From JAAYDH01 sp964345825 (GTDB lineage: Bacteria; Bacillota_I; Bacilli_A; RFN20; CAG-826), in the NCBI GenBank assembly GCA_964345825.1, contig CAYFSI010000008.1, forward strand, positions 1 to 34,627: a DNA stretch of 34,627 nt. Reading direction: 5' to 3'. Under the pieces are notes generated by a model. The model was not told the origin of the DNA and did not search any database. It saw only the letters and a list, made by a program, of their open reading frames with translations. The translations under genes were made by a program, and so were the position numbers. This document shows, piece after piece, positions 15,470 to 24,087 of the stretch (position 1 is its first letter; the number at the start of each line of letters is the position of its first letter).

Positions 15470-17068
15470 ATGAAAAAGAGTTTCAAAATTCTATTTGTTA
15501 TTTTGAGTATTTTCACCGCTTTATTTTTTGGTGGAGCGGTCGGAACAATCGTTACTCAAATCACGCTGATTGAGCCTGCTGCTTGGGGGGCATTATTTAC
15601 TACCTTTCTCCCTGCTGCCGCTTCTTTCAACGTTTTATATAGTGGAATCATTTTCTATGCTTCCATTGTCATAGGCATTGCCTTGATGATTCTTAGCCTT
15701 GTTTTAATTAAGAAAAATATTGGTTTAAAAATTGTTTGTGCAATTTTTTCCTTCGCAATCGCTCTTCTTGGAGTAATGGTTGCTAGCATTCTTGCTCATT
15801 CGAATGTATTTATCAATTTTGCTTCTACAGAGACTGCTGTACTTATTGGAACATATGCCATCGTTATATTAAGTGGGCTATATTGTATATTTGTAATTGT
15901 TCTAGTTGTCTTGTCCATTGTTTTTACAAGAAATGCTGTTCAAGATTCAGATGACATTTTCACCAATGAGATACCCGCGGAAAATACTGAAAAATTGGAG
16001 ACTGACAAGATTGAAACTTTAGCCGCTCCTGCTGATCCTATTGAATATGAGGATTTATCTGCCGAACCAATTCCTGTTTTTATTCCTGAACCAGAGCCTG
16101 AAATTGAACCAGAACCAGAAGTTCCGCTCTCATCGGCTGCTCAAGTTCCTCCAGAGGTTGTACGTGATATCGTTCGCGAAATGACACCCACTCCTGCCCC
16201 TGCTCCTACTCAAGAGCCAATTGATCCCAAAGAATTAGCTGCGATGATTCGTGATATCGTTCGCGATGAAATAGCTCGTAATAATGCTCAACAGCCAAAA
16301 CAAGAGGCGCGCCCAACAACCGACAATCATAGCATTGTTGGTGCAACATTTGGTGGACCCCTCATCGTTCAATATTTTGGAAATGGTATGTCTCCAATTC
16401 CGCAGAATATTGAACCAGTTTCTCGCCCTGCGCCTGCCCCAGTTTCAACACCTGTTAAAGTCCCTACTCCAACTCCAGCAATTGTTAAGTCTGTTAAGTC
16501 TGAACCTGCCTCGCCAGTCGAAAAAGTTGAAGCGACCCCAGTGGTGTCACCAATTGCTAAACCCGAGATTGTTACGGTTACTCCTGTTGTAGAAGAGCCA
16601 GCTGCTCCAAAAGCACCAATCATTCGCATTCCTTTTGAAGAAAGAATGTTAAGCGCTGAAAAAGAAATGAAAGAGAATTACAACGCAATTAAAAATGAGA
16701 TTCTATCCTATGGTGTCAAATCACGTGTTTCTTCTTCTGGCGATACCTTCCGTCTTCATAGAAAGACATATGTCAAATTAACAATCGCAGGAAAGAGTTT
16801 GAAATTGTATTTTGCTCTTAACCCTGATGATTACAAAGATTCAACCATCCCAGTTCAGGATGCGGGGAATAAAGCCATTTACGCTGAGATTCCACTCGTC
16901 TTTAAGGTCAAATCCGCTTTATCAATGAAACGTTGCAAAGAATTGATTCAAACAGTCATGGAAAATGATGGCTTGGAACAAGGCGAAGTTGGCACTGTTA
17001 ATTGGGTTAAAGAATTGAAAGTTGCTGCGAAAGACAAATCAAAAAAAGATCTTAAAGATGAAAAATAA
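15470..17068 (+). CDS. Membrane protein with Pro/Glu-rich linker and conserved C-terminal domain
   Basis: 532 aa. Four membrane helices lie at about residues 8-30, 42-75, 82-108 and 120-150. Residues about 165-385 are low-complexity, rich in Pro, Glu, Ala and Val, with PEPE runs and two copies of a VRDIVRE/IRDIVRD helix that could self-associate. The last 140 residues form a compact domain (NEILSYGVKSRVSSSGDTFR, then GKSLKLYFALNPDDY) of a type I have seen in many Firmicute proteins of unknown role. ATCTGGAGGAC precedes the ATG. It could tether a ligand-binding domain away from the membrane; that is inference. Confidence 0.8.
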   Translation: MKKSFKILFVILSIFTALFFGGAVGTIVTQITLIEPAAWGALFTTFLPAAASFNVLYSGIIFYASIVIGIALMILSLVLIKKNIGLKIVCAIFSFAIALLGVMVASILAHSNVFINFASTETAVLIGTYAIVILSGLYCIFVIVLVVLSIVFTRNAVQDSDDIFTNEIPAENTEKLETDKIETLAAPADPIEYEDLSAEPIPVFIPEPEPEIEPEPEVPLSSAAQVPPEVVRDIVREMTPTPAPAPTQEPIDPKELAAMIRDIVRDEIARNNAQQPKQEARPTTDNHSIVGATFGGPLIVQYFGNGMSPIPQNIEPVSRPAPAPVSTPVKVPTPTPAIVKSVKSEPASPVEKVEATPVVSPIAKPEIVTVTPVVEEPAAPKAPIIRIPFEERMLSAEKEMKENYNAIKNEILSYGVKSRVSSSGDTFRLHRKTYVKLTIAGKSLKLYFALNPDDYKDSTIPVQDAGNKAIYAEIPLVFKVKSALSMKRCKELIQTVMENDGLEQGEVGTVNWVKELKVAAKDKSKKDLKDEK

Positions 17069-17092
17069 TAACTTCTAACTCATCTAATAATT

Positions 17093-17119
17093 AGCCGTTT
17101 TTAACGGCTTTTTATTTTA
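17093..17119 (+). terminator. Rho-independent terminator after the Pro/Glu-rich membrane protein
   Basis: Stem AGCCGTT (17093-17099) with AACGGCT (17103-17109), loop TTT, then TTTTATTTT. Confidence 0.9.
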
Positions 17120-17160
17120 TCTAGCGCGCGTAAAAAACTTATTTATAAATACATAACTAT

Positions 17161-17189
17161 TTGCGCGCGAACCAATTTCATGCTAATAT
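17161..17189 (+). promoter_or_regulatory. Promoter of the CNNM-SDR-hflX operon with repeated GCGCGCG
   Basis: -35 TTGCGC (17161-17166), 17-bp spacer, and extended -10 TGC-TAATAT (17181-17189). GCGCGCG occurs at 17124-17130 and again over the -35 (17163-17169), in otherwise very AT-rich DNA, with a 12-bp palindrome TATTTATAAATA between. This could be a regulator site; none is known to me. Confidence 0.5.
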
Positions 17190-17230
17190 TCTTAACTGAG
17201 CAAATTATTCGGAAGGGATGTGGTCATCGA

Positions 17231-18256
17231 ATGGATGTGCCTCTGTCGTGGCTCGTAATTGTAATATGCCTTGTTGGCAGCTTCTTCTTTTCTGCTAGTG
17301 AAACAGCGTTATCTTGTTGTAATCGCTTTAAAATACAAATCAAAGCAGATGATGGAAGCAAAACTGCAAAACTGCTCTTAAAAGTTTGTGACCGATTTGA
17401 TCGAGCGTTAACCGTCATTCTCATCGGAAATAATATAGTCGCTATCGCTGCATCAGTTGTTTCGGCAACTCTTTTTGTGAAGTTCATATTGCCTCCTGCC
17501 ACATATGGTTTAAATCAGGATACTGTCTCGATGATTTCATCAATTTTTATGACTTTTCTTTTCTATATTCTTGGTGACACCTTTCCAAAAACAATTGCCA
17601 AAGCAATCCCTGATACTGTCTCATACATTGTGGTTTTTCCAATCTATTTTTTTATGATTATTCTCTTTCCAATCGCGGTAATTTTTGAGTTGATGACCAA
17701 GGCTATTGAAAAGATATTCAAAGTAAAAACGGATGACAAATTCACTGAAGAAGATTTTGAAAACGCGATTGAAAAAACGACAAATGAAGGTTTGCTGGAG
17801 CAAGAACAAACCGAAATAATTCAGTCAGCCTTAGAATTTGTCGACACCAATGTCCGCGAAGTTCTCACCCCCAAAAAAGATGTCTTTGCTTTAGACATTA
17901 ATACTTTAACGCAGGATAAAATGAAAGAAATTCTTCTCAATACTAATTACTCGCGCATCCCTGTTTATGATCAAGAACCCGATAATATAATTGGCATTTT
18001 ATTAGTGAAAACTTATTTTAAAGAAATAACTAAAAATTCCAATATTTCAATCCGTAAAATTTTAAGTAAACCATACTTTGTTCCCAACACGATTATGATT
18101 GATGATCTTTTCAATGGTTTTAAAAAGAACCATAGCCATATCGCCATCGTGAGAGACAAAGACCACAAGATGGTTGGCATGGTGACCATGGAAGATGTTC
18201 TTGAAGAACTAGTGAGCGATATTGGCGAACCAAGCACTCCCAAGGAGAAAAAGTAA
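17231..18256 (+). CDS. CNNM/CorC-type transporter (DUF21 plus CBS pair), short form
   Basis: 341 aa. An N-terminal DUF21 membrane domain of about four helices (FFFSASETALSCCNR, ILIGNNIVAIAASVVSATL) is followed by two CBS domains (VLTPKKDVFALD, YSRIPVYDQEPDNIIGILLV; HSHIAIVRDKDHKMVGMVTM). Relatives export Mg2+ or Co2+ or couple to Na+. It ends straight after the second CBS domain and lacks the CorC_HlyC C-terminal domain present in its downstream neighbour. The start at 17231 follows GGAAGGGA; the in-frame ATG at 17180 lies inside the promoter. One base separates it from the next gene, so the two paralogues may form a hetero-oligomer. Confidence 0.9.
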   Translation: MDVPLSWLVIVICLVGSFFFSASETALSCCNRFKIQIKADDGSKTAKLLLKVCDRFDRALTVILIGNNIVAIAASVVSATLFVKFILPPATYGLNQDTVSMISSIFMTFLFYILGDTFPKTIAKAIPDTVSYIVVFPIYFFMIILFPIAVIFELMTKAIEKIFKVKTDDKFTEEDFENAIEKTTNEGLLEQEQTEIIQSALEFVDTNVREVLTPKKDVFALDINTLTQDKMKEILLNTNYSRIPVYDQEPDNIIGILLVKTYFKEITKNSNISIRKILSKPYFVPNTIMIDDLFNGFKKNHSHIAIVRDKDHKMVGMVTMEDVLEELVSDIGEPSTPKEKK

Positions 18257-18257
18257 A

Positions 18258-19568
18258 ATGGTTTGGTATTATATAATACTTGCTATCCTATGCATTTTCA
18301 GTGCTTTTTTCTCGTGCTCTGACATCGTCTATGGAGTGGTGGATAAAGACCGCTTACAAAAAAATATTGAAAAAGGTATCAAAATTAGAAGATCAAAATT
18401 AGCCTTAAAAATTGCTCGTGAGTATGATTTTACTATCTCATCAATTCTTTTTGGCAACAACGTTGTCAACATTGGGGCTTCAACGGTTGTCACTTTGATT
18501 GGGGCGGGAATCGCTCTTCAAACTTCTAGTGGCGACTTAGCTACAACAATCGCCCCGATTATATTTACTATTTTTATGATTATTTTTTGTGAATTCTTTC
18601 CCAAGGCGATTGGCAAGAGATTCAACTTCTCATTAGCATTATTTTTTGCTTATCCTCTTGCTGTTTTCAAAATCATTACCTTCCCGATTGTTTGGCCTAT
18701 TTCCAAACTCTTTGCTTTAGTCGGAAAACTATTCCGAAAAAAGTCAAAAGAAGAAGACATCATTGATGAAGATGTGCTAAATGAGATGGTCGACACCATT
18801 GAAGAATATGGCGAACTAGAAGAGGGCGAAGCAGAACTCGTTCGCTCAGCAATCGATTTAAATGATATTGAAGCATATGAAATTATGACTCCTCGAGTCG
18901 ATGTCTTTTGCATCGATGTCGAAGATGACATTAATGGAATACTTAAAGAGGGAGAAATTTTTATTCACTCTCGCATCCCTGTTTACGAAGGCACAGTAGA
19001 CAATATCATCGGCATTTTGCCCATTAAATTGCTTTTAAAGGCCTATTTAAGAGGCGAAGCCATCAACGTTAGAAAACTATGCTATGCGCCATTATTTGTT
19101 CCTCGCAACCATCAAGTTATGGACTTGCTTAGTGAATTTAAAGCCTCAAAAATTCATATCGCTGTCATCAAAGACGAATATGGCGGAACCGAAGGTATTG
19201 TCACGATGGAAGACATTCTCGAAGAGATTGTTGGCGACATTTTTGACGAGACTGATGAAATCGAAGAGGAATACGTTGAACAAGGAATTGGCAAATTTAT
19301 TGTTGATGGGGCGATGAACATTGATGACTTTTTTGATCTCATCAATTTTGATGAAGAATATGAAACCGACTACGCAACGGTATCTGGATTGTGCCAAGAT
19401 ATTTTAGATCGCTTTGCGAAAGTTGGAGATGCTTTTGACTTTTTCCATTATACTTTTATTGTCTTGGAAGCTGATCAGTACACCGCAAAAGAAATTATGG
19501 TTATTGATAAAAACATCAGTGAAAAAGCTAAAGAAGAGGAAAAAGAAGCAATTAATGAAAAAGATTAA
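18258..19568 (+). CDS. CNNM/CorC-type transporter (DUF21, CBS pair, CorC domain), full form
   Basis: 436 aa. DUF21 membrane domain (SAFFSCSDIVYGVVDKDRL, LFGNNVVNIGASTVVTLIG), CBS pair (IMTPRVDVFCID, HSRIPVYEGTVDNIIGILPI; IHIAVIKDEYGGTEGIVTME), and a CorC_HlyC domain with DGAMNIDDFFDLINFD and TVSGLCQDIL. This is the standard layout of bacterial Mg2+/Co2+ efflux-linked proteins. AAGGAG at 18242-18247 fixes the ATG at 18258; the TTG further upstream is not needed. The C-terminus is highly charged (KAKEEEKEAINEKD). Paralogue of the preceding gene. Confidence 0.92.
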   Translation: MVWYYIILAILCIFSAFFSCSDIVYGVVDKDRLQKNIEKGIKIRRSKLALKIAREYDFTISSILFGNNVVNIGASTVVTLIGAGIALQTSSGDLATTIAPIIFTIFMIIFCEFFPKAIGKRFNFSLALFFAYPLAVFKIITFPIVWPISKLFALVGKLFRKKSKEEDIIDEDVLNEMVDTIEEYGELEEGEAELVRSAIDLNDIEAYEIMTPRVDVFCIDVEDDINGILKEGEIFIHSRIPVYEGTVDNIIGILPIKLLLKAYLRGEAINVRKLCYAPLFVPRNHQVMDLLSEFKASKIHIAVIKDEYGGTEGIVTMEDILEEIVGDIFDETDEIEEEYVEQGIGKFIVDGAMNIDDFFDLINFDEEYETDYATVSGLCQDILDRFAKVGDAFDFFHYTFIVLEADQYTAKEIMVIDKNISEKAKEEEKEAINEKD

Positions 19569-20463
19569 TCACTATATAAGAGATAATTTAGTTGACCTTC
19601 AAGGAAAAAAAGTTATCATCACTGGCGCCAATAGTGGAATTGGCTTTTCTATATGCGATGTTTTGCTTTTTAAAGGAGCACACATTGTCATGGCGTGTCG
19701 CAGCATGCAACGCGCTGAGGAATCACGCGACATATTAATTCAAAGACACCCCGATGCTTTAATTGATATTGTCATATATGATCAATCATCCATTTCCTCC
19801 ATTAAATCTTTTGCTCAATTGTTGCAAAACGAACATCGAGATTTTTACACTTTAATTCTTAATGCTGGGGTCTTCTCTCCTAAGAGAAGCTCCAAATTTG
19901 AGAATTCGGTCCCTTTAACAATTGGAACTAACTTTCTCGGGCCTTTATATTTGGTCTCACTTTTGCAAGATTTCCTCTCCATAGTACAAACCGAAAAACG
20001 GATCATTTTGCAAGGTTCTTTAGCCTATCATTTTGTTCGTTATAAAAACAAAGAACTTTCTTTGCTTAATGGTAAACAAAGTTTAATGAAACAATATTTT
20101 ATTTCCAAACTTGGCATCGCTCAAATCTTTAACTTTTATTCATCATCAAATGCTAACCCTTATGTGAAATATCTCTTGGCTGAACCAGGAATTAGCAACA
20201 CTCAAATAATTAGAAATTATAAAAAGTGGTTTAAAATAATCGCAAACGGATTTCTGTCTGTATTTTTGCATAGCAATGTGAAAGCTTCCCTTTCGGCCTG
20301 CCATTTGACATGCCAGAAGGTAGCCAGTGGAGATTATTATCGACCGAGAGGGTTATGGTCAGTAAGCGGATATCCGCATTTAAGCTATTTTAAGAAAAAG
20401 CGAATTGACTATCGTCTAATAATTGATGGTCTCGACATTATGAGGTGTCGCTATGCTAAATGA
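19555..20463 (+). CDS. Short-chain dehydrogenase/reductase
   Basis: 302-aa Rossmann-fold NAD(P)-dependent oxidoreductase. TGANSGIG (23-30) binds the cofactor, ACRS after the second strand suggests NADP(H), LILNAGVFSP is the NAG motif, and LQGSLAY with YFISK (Tyr-x3-Lys) gives the catalytic Ser, Tyr and Lys. It resembles the retinol dehydrogenase/WWOX-like branch, but the substrate is unknown. The start overlaps the CNNM gene by 14 nt and the end overlaps hflX by 11 nt. The upstream in-frame start at 19414 would lie wholly within the CNNM gene and is rejected. Confidence 0.85.
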   Translation: MKKINHYIRDNLVDLQGKKVIITGANSGIGFSICDVLLFKGAHIVMACRSMQRAEESRDILIQRHPDALIDIVIYDQSSISSIKSFAQLLQNEHRDFYTLILNAGVFSPKRSSKFENSVPLTIGTNFLGPLYLVSLLQDFLSIVQTEKRIILQGSLAYHFVRYKNKELSLLNGKQSLMKQYFISKLGIAQIFNFYSSSNANPYVKYLLAEPGISNTQIIRNYKKWFKIIANGFLSVFLHSNVKASLSACHLTCQKVASGDYYRPRGLWSVSGYPHLSYFKKKRIDYRLIIDGLDIMRCRYAK

Positions 20464-21733
20464 AATTAATGCTGCAGTGTTATATATCTCAAAGCAGGAG
20501 AATGATCTCTATTATTTAAGAGAATTTATTTGTCTTGCTAAAAACGCTGGCTATAAGGTTGTTGAGACTTTTCATCAAAACCTCGACAAACCTTCTCCCC
20601 ACACATATTTTGGTCCCGGAAAGATTGTTGAAATTAGACAAATTATCGAAAATAGGCTTCAAAAACCCGACGAAAACTCTTCTTTTGAGTATATTTTAGT
20701 TAATGATGAAATAACTCCTCTTCAAAAGAAAATAATGGAAGACATATTAGGCCTACCGGTCGTTGATCGAACTTCTATCATTCTAGAAATTTTTGATTTA
20801 AATGCGAAAAGCAAAGAAGCAAAACTTCAAGTCGAAATTGCCAAACTAAAATATGCTAGCAATCAACTAGTGGATGCGCTTGCTTCCTATTCTCAAGTTA
20901 CTTCCGGAAAAGGAAAAAACAAAGGAGAGGGTGAAAAGGCCATTGAACTGAACAAAAGACAAATCGAAAACAAGATTTATCTTAAAAAGAAAGAACTTGA
21001 AGAAATCAAGTTATCAAGACGAACATCTCGCAAAAAAAGAAATAACTCATCGATTACAAAGATTGCTGTTGTGGGTTATACAAACGCTGGCAAATCTTCG
21101 CTGATTAATGGTTTGCTACATTATCAACATAGTCACCCCAGCAAAACTGTTTTGGTAAAAGATGATGTTTTTGCGACCTTAGAAACATCGACGCGTTTAA
21201 TTAACTGCTATGGTTTTCCAACCTTTTACATTACCGATACTGTGGGATTCATTTCCAACCTTCCCGTCTACTTGATTGATGCTTTTCGATCGACACTTGA
21301 AGAAATTTGTGAAGCTGATTTAATTGTTGAAGTCATTGATTTTTCTGATACCTACTACCAAGAGCATATAAAAACAACTGCGGATGTCTTGTCTCAACTT
21401 GGAGTAGAGAATATTCCTATTATTTACTTATTTAATAAATATGATCAGGTTGTTAGAACCCCAGGCCTATTGCCTAAGGAAAATGAACTTTATACCTCTT
21501 TATTGCCAGATAACAACAATGTTCAAGAAATATTGAAGTTTCTCTCCTCAAACATTGCCAAAAATTGGAAGCATAAGAATATCGTTTTCCCATTTGAAAA
21601 AGATTTCTTTCGCTTTACAGCCGAAAATTATGTTAAGTCATATAAACAAAAAGAAGACGGATACCATTGCTCCGTCTACTTTAATCCTTTAACTATTTAT
21701 AAATATGACTATTTATTCAAGCCACGCGATTGA
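20453..21733 (+). CDS. hflX: Ribosome-associated GTPase HflX
   Basis: 426 aa. HflX binds the 50S subunit and splits stalled or hibernating ribosomes under stress. The N-terminal domain has PHTYFGPGKIVEI and VVDRTSIILEIFDLNAKSKE, then a coiled-coil region about residues 150-200, and the G domain: G1 GYTNAGKS (208-215), G3 DTVGF, G4 NKYD. The usual GGRGPGE loop is replaced by a Lys/Gly-rich GKGKNKGEGEK. Overlaps the SDR gene upstream, and its last 25 nt overlap the convergent kinase gene. Confidence 0.93.
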   Translation: MLNEINAAVLYISKQENDLYYLREFICLAKNAGYKVVETFHQNLDKPSPHTYFGPGKIVEIRQIIENRLQKPDENSSFEYILVNDEITPLQKKIMEDILGLPVVDRTSIILEIFDLNAKSKEAKLQVEIAKLKYASNQLVDALASYSQVTSGKGKNKGEGEKAIELNKRQIENKIYLKKKELEEIKLSRRTSRKKRNNSSITKIAVVGYTNAGKSSLINGLLHYQHSHPSKTVLVKDDVFATLETSTRLINCYGFPTFYITDTVGFISNLPVYLIDAFRSTLEEICEADLIVEVIDFSDTYYQEHIKTTADVLSQLGVENIPIIYLFNKYDQVVRTPGLLPKENELYTSLLPDNNNVQEILKFLSSNIAKNWKHKNIVFPFEKDFFRFTAENYVKSYKQKEDGYHCSVYFNPLTIYKYDYLFKPRD

Positions 21734-22260
21734 ATGACTCGGTCATAGACTCTTTTAATCTCATCAGCGACTTGTTCAACTGTTTGTGTCTCAGAATTGA
21801 TATGAAAATCAACTTCTGGGATATTTTTTTCTGCGAAAGCGGTTTGATCGTGAAGCAATCTCTTTTTGGCGATTTCATCAGGATCTCCTCTTTCAATCAT
21901 TCTCCTATATCTTGTTGATTCAGTTGAATCAAGAAAGAATGTCACAATTGAAGGATCGTTTAGTGCAATATAGGCTCGAAGACCTGCTGGGTCAATAACT
22001 ATGCATCGGCCTGGAGCGATTTGATCCTTGGTTGAACCATAAAAATTACCATTGTAAATTGTATGCTCGACAAAACGATCATCACGAAGCATTTGTTCAA
22101 AGTTTGATTTATCAACGAAAAAATAATCTCGGCCGTTCACTTCTCCTGCTCTCATATAGCGAGTGGTAGTAGTGATCATTTTTGTGATGCCGTATTTCTT
22201 CGCTAATGTTTTGGCGACCTCTGTCTTGCCGCTAGCGCTCGCGCCTGCTAAAACAATCAT
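21709..22260 (-). CDS. Guanylate kinase-like P-loop protein
   Basis: 183 aa. Walker A GASASGKT (6-13) is followed by a guanylate-kinase GMP site: TTTTRYMRAGEVNGRDYFFV and NGNFYGST. True Gmk proteins usually have GPSGVGKGT in the P-loop, so this is probably a paralogue of housekeeping Gmk, although guanylate kinase activity (GMP plus ATP to GDP) remains possible. The start at 22260 is chosen because the protein begins MIVLAGASASGK as the family does; on the minus strand TATAAT (22272-22267) ends 6 nt before it, implying a leaderless mRNA. The frame upstream to 22464 crosses the next promoter region and is not coding. Confidence 0.8.
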   Translation of the reverse strand: MIVLAGASASGKTEVAKTLAKKYGITKMITTTTRYMRAGEVNGRDYFFVDKSNFEQMLRDDRFVEHTIYNGNFYGSTKDQIAPGRCIVIDPAGLRAYIALNDPSIVTFFLDSTESTRYRRMIERGDPDEIAKKRLLHDQTAFAEKNIPEVDFHINSETQTVEQVADEIKRVYDRVIQSRGLNK

Positions 22261-22266
22261 GGAATT

Positions 22267-22272
22267 ATTATA
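22267..22272 (-). promoter_or_regulatory. -10 box of the guanylate kinase-like gene
   Basis: Minus-strand TATAAT followed by AATTCC and then the ATG. Only 6 nt separate box and start codon, too few for a ribosome binding site. No good -35 is seen at 16-18 bp. Confidence 0.4.
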
Positions 22273-22377
22273 TAAGTTTGATTTATTAAAAACAGCAAAA
22301 AGCGAAAAACAAGAATATTTCTTTAAATTTCCAACTTTTTTCTCATGTTGAGATAACAAAGTTATATAGGAGAACAC

Positions 22378-22710
22378 ATGAAACAAACACCTCACGCTTC
22401 TTTTAAATCGCTCTCTTTTGAAGTCGAAAAGATAGCCCTTATGTATTTTTCGAGTAAAAAACAAATAAGGGAAATACGAATCTATTCATTTTCTTCTGGT
22501 GATCAAGATATTAGTAATCCCTTTTATCTTATCGTTTCAAAAGTTGAACATGCGTTTGAAGAGTTGGATAATGTTGAAAAAGTTTTTATTAATAATGATT
22601 TTTTTCACGAAAGTTATCCCTTTTGGTGGGAAACCATCTATCCCAAATGGACATACTATCGATATAAAAGAAAAGCGATGATTCACTTCCTCAAAGCTTA
22701 TGAAAAATAA
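22378..22710 (+). CDS. Small protein opening the pilus operon, function unknown
   Basis: 110 aa, soluble, rich in aromatic residues. The C-terminal WWETIYPKWTYYRYKRKAMI looks like the last helix of small sigma/ArpU-like or MG284-type DNA-binding proteins, so a regulator is one possibility (weak). AGGAG lies 6 nt before the ATG. It overlaps the next gene by 11 nt, which ties it to the pilus operon. Confidence 0.6.
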   Translation: MKQTPHASFKSLSFEVEKIALMYFSSKKQIREIRIYSFSSGDQDISNPFYLIVSKVEHAFEELDNVEKVFINNDFFHESYPFWWETIYPKWTYYRYKRKAMIHFLKAYEK

Positions 22711-23692
22711 ATATTACTGGTTAGCTATATTGCTCTTTCTTTTGATGCCATTGGCGCTGTCCGCCGCACCAATCAATAAATACCAATTATCCTCACCTAT
22801 TTATGGGCCTTTTGAACAACATGCCGACAATCCGAACTTAAAAATTGATATCACTAGCACATCTCTTATTAATCAAGAAGTGTATTGTCTTTTCAAAATA
22901 ATGGATGAAAACAATATTGTTGTTGCTCAATCAAAAAGCACAAACGCAATTGTCTCCAAATTTCAAAATGGAAAGGTCAGCATTAATTTACTTACTCAAG
23001 CATATTTAGATAGTAATGGTATGGATGTTTTATTTTATTTAGTTGACTCCAAAAACTCGAGCAACCTTCTATCATCCAACTTTCAAGTGTTTCCAATAAA
23101 GACTAGTACTTATAATCCAATAGAATATTCGCAGAGTCATATTTTTGAATATTCAACTAGTTTTAAATTTGCCAATAGCGGAATCATAACCTACCAAGAA
23201 AAATATATTTTCAATGACTTTTTTGATTATTTTTTGATTGATACATACTATCGTTTACTCATTAATCAGTACTTCTTTTCTTATCAATACATAAATGATT
23301 TGACATATCGAAAGGCCTATTTAATTTTGCCAGATTCATTCAATGAATTTTGCTATATTGAATCTAATGATAATGGTCAAATAGTTGTTCCATTATCATT
23401 GGTAAAAAATGCTGAAAACTACTCGCTTTCTTTTCCTACAAAAATGTATGTGAATCCAAACACTCTTGAAATGTCTATTACAAAGCTTGCTGGCTTTGCG
23501 ATTACATCCTATTTTTATTTACCAATTAACCATTTAAAAGATTTGAATGAGTCTACTTTTACTTTTGTAATCGAAGGCCTTGGCTATAGTCAATCGAATT
23601 TTATTTGGACAGCATCTTTTCTTGTTTACCAAGGATTAATTGGACCTTGTGATAATAGTGATTATTGCGTGATAGGAGGAATTATTTTATGA
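22700..23692 (+). CDS. Exported protein of the Tad-like pilus operon
   Basis: 330 aa. A clear signal peptide (KNKYYWLAILLFLLMPLAL) ends in a signal peptidase I-like site ALSA|AP near residue 23. The rest is polar, rich in Ser, Asn, Tyr and Phe, and probably beta-structured; two Cys lie near the C-terminus (PCDNSDYC). There is a weakly hydrophobic end (VIGGIIL). I do not recognise a family. Position before the pilin-like and ATPase genes suggests a surface or assembly component such as a tip adhesin. The stop overlaps the next ATG (ATGA). Confidence 0.7.
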   Translation: MKNKYYWLAILLFLLMPLALSAAPINKYQLSSPIYGPFEQHADNPNLKIDITSTSLINQEVYCLFKIMDENNIVVAQSKSTNAIVSKFQNGKVSINLLTQAYLDSNGMDVLFYLVDSKNSSNLLSSNFQVFPIKTSTYNPIEYSQSHIFEYSTSFKFANSGIITYQEKYIFNDFFDYFLIDTYYRLLINQYFFSYQYINDLTYRKAYLILPDSFNEFCYIESNDNGQIVVPLSLVKNAENYSLSFPTKMYVNPNTLEMSITKLAGFAITSYFYLPINHLKDLNESTFTFVIEGLGYSQSNFIWTASFLVYQGLIGPCDNSDYCVIGGIIL

Positions 23693-24087
23693 TTGCTGCT
23701 TTCCTTTCTCTTCTAGCGGTTATACTTTGCTTTCAATTATTTGCTATTACCACAAATCTCACTGCCATTAATCGAATTGTTATTGCAACTCCCATGGCTT
23801 TGTTCGAAACATCAATCCCTTTAATAAATGAAGAGGAAAGCACTGTTTTATATTTTGATAAGCGGACACTTGAAGATAATTTGTCGGTTTATTATTCCAA
23901 TGTTTTAGATAAATATGCGAAAGAAGTGACTTTGGATTTCTACTATTATTACCAGGAAGATCAATCTTATTGTATTGATGATAAATGCAATGCAGTTGAA
24001 GTAAACATTTCAGCTAAGATAATTTTTAACTTCCAATACAATCGAGTAATGTTTTATGAAATAAAGGAAACAACTAATGGACATTAA
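23689..24087 (+). CDS. Pilin-like (TadE-like) protein of the pilus operon
   Basis: 132 aa. An N-terminal hydrophobic helix (MIAAFLSLLAVILCFQLFAI) is followed by an extracytoplasmic domain of about 105 residues with a Cys pair (SYCIDDKC) that could form a disulfide. This is the layout of TadE/TadF minor pseudopilins. AGGAGG at 23674-23679 fixes the ATG at 23689. It overlaps the exported-protein gene by 4 nt and the ATPase gene by 11 nt. Confidence 0.6.
   Translation: MIAAFLSLLAVILCFQLFAITTNLTAINRIVIATPMALFETSIPLINEEESTVLYFDKRTLEDNLSVYYSNVLDKYAKEVTLDFYYYYQEDQSYCIDDKCNAVEVNISAKIIFNFQYNRVMFYEIKETTNGH

Noticed and set aside
16369..16629. 86-aa Thr/Gly-rich frame on the minus strand
   Set aside because: It is the mirror of the Pro/Glu/Ala-rich linker, whose codon bias opens frames on the other strand.
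22261..22464. N-terminal extension of the guanylate kinase-like gene
   Set aside because: It runs through the divergent promoter region and the start of the pilus operon; the kinase family begins at the later Met.
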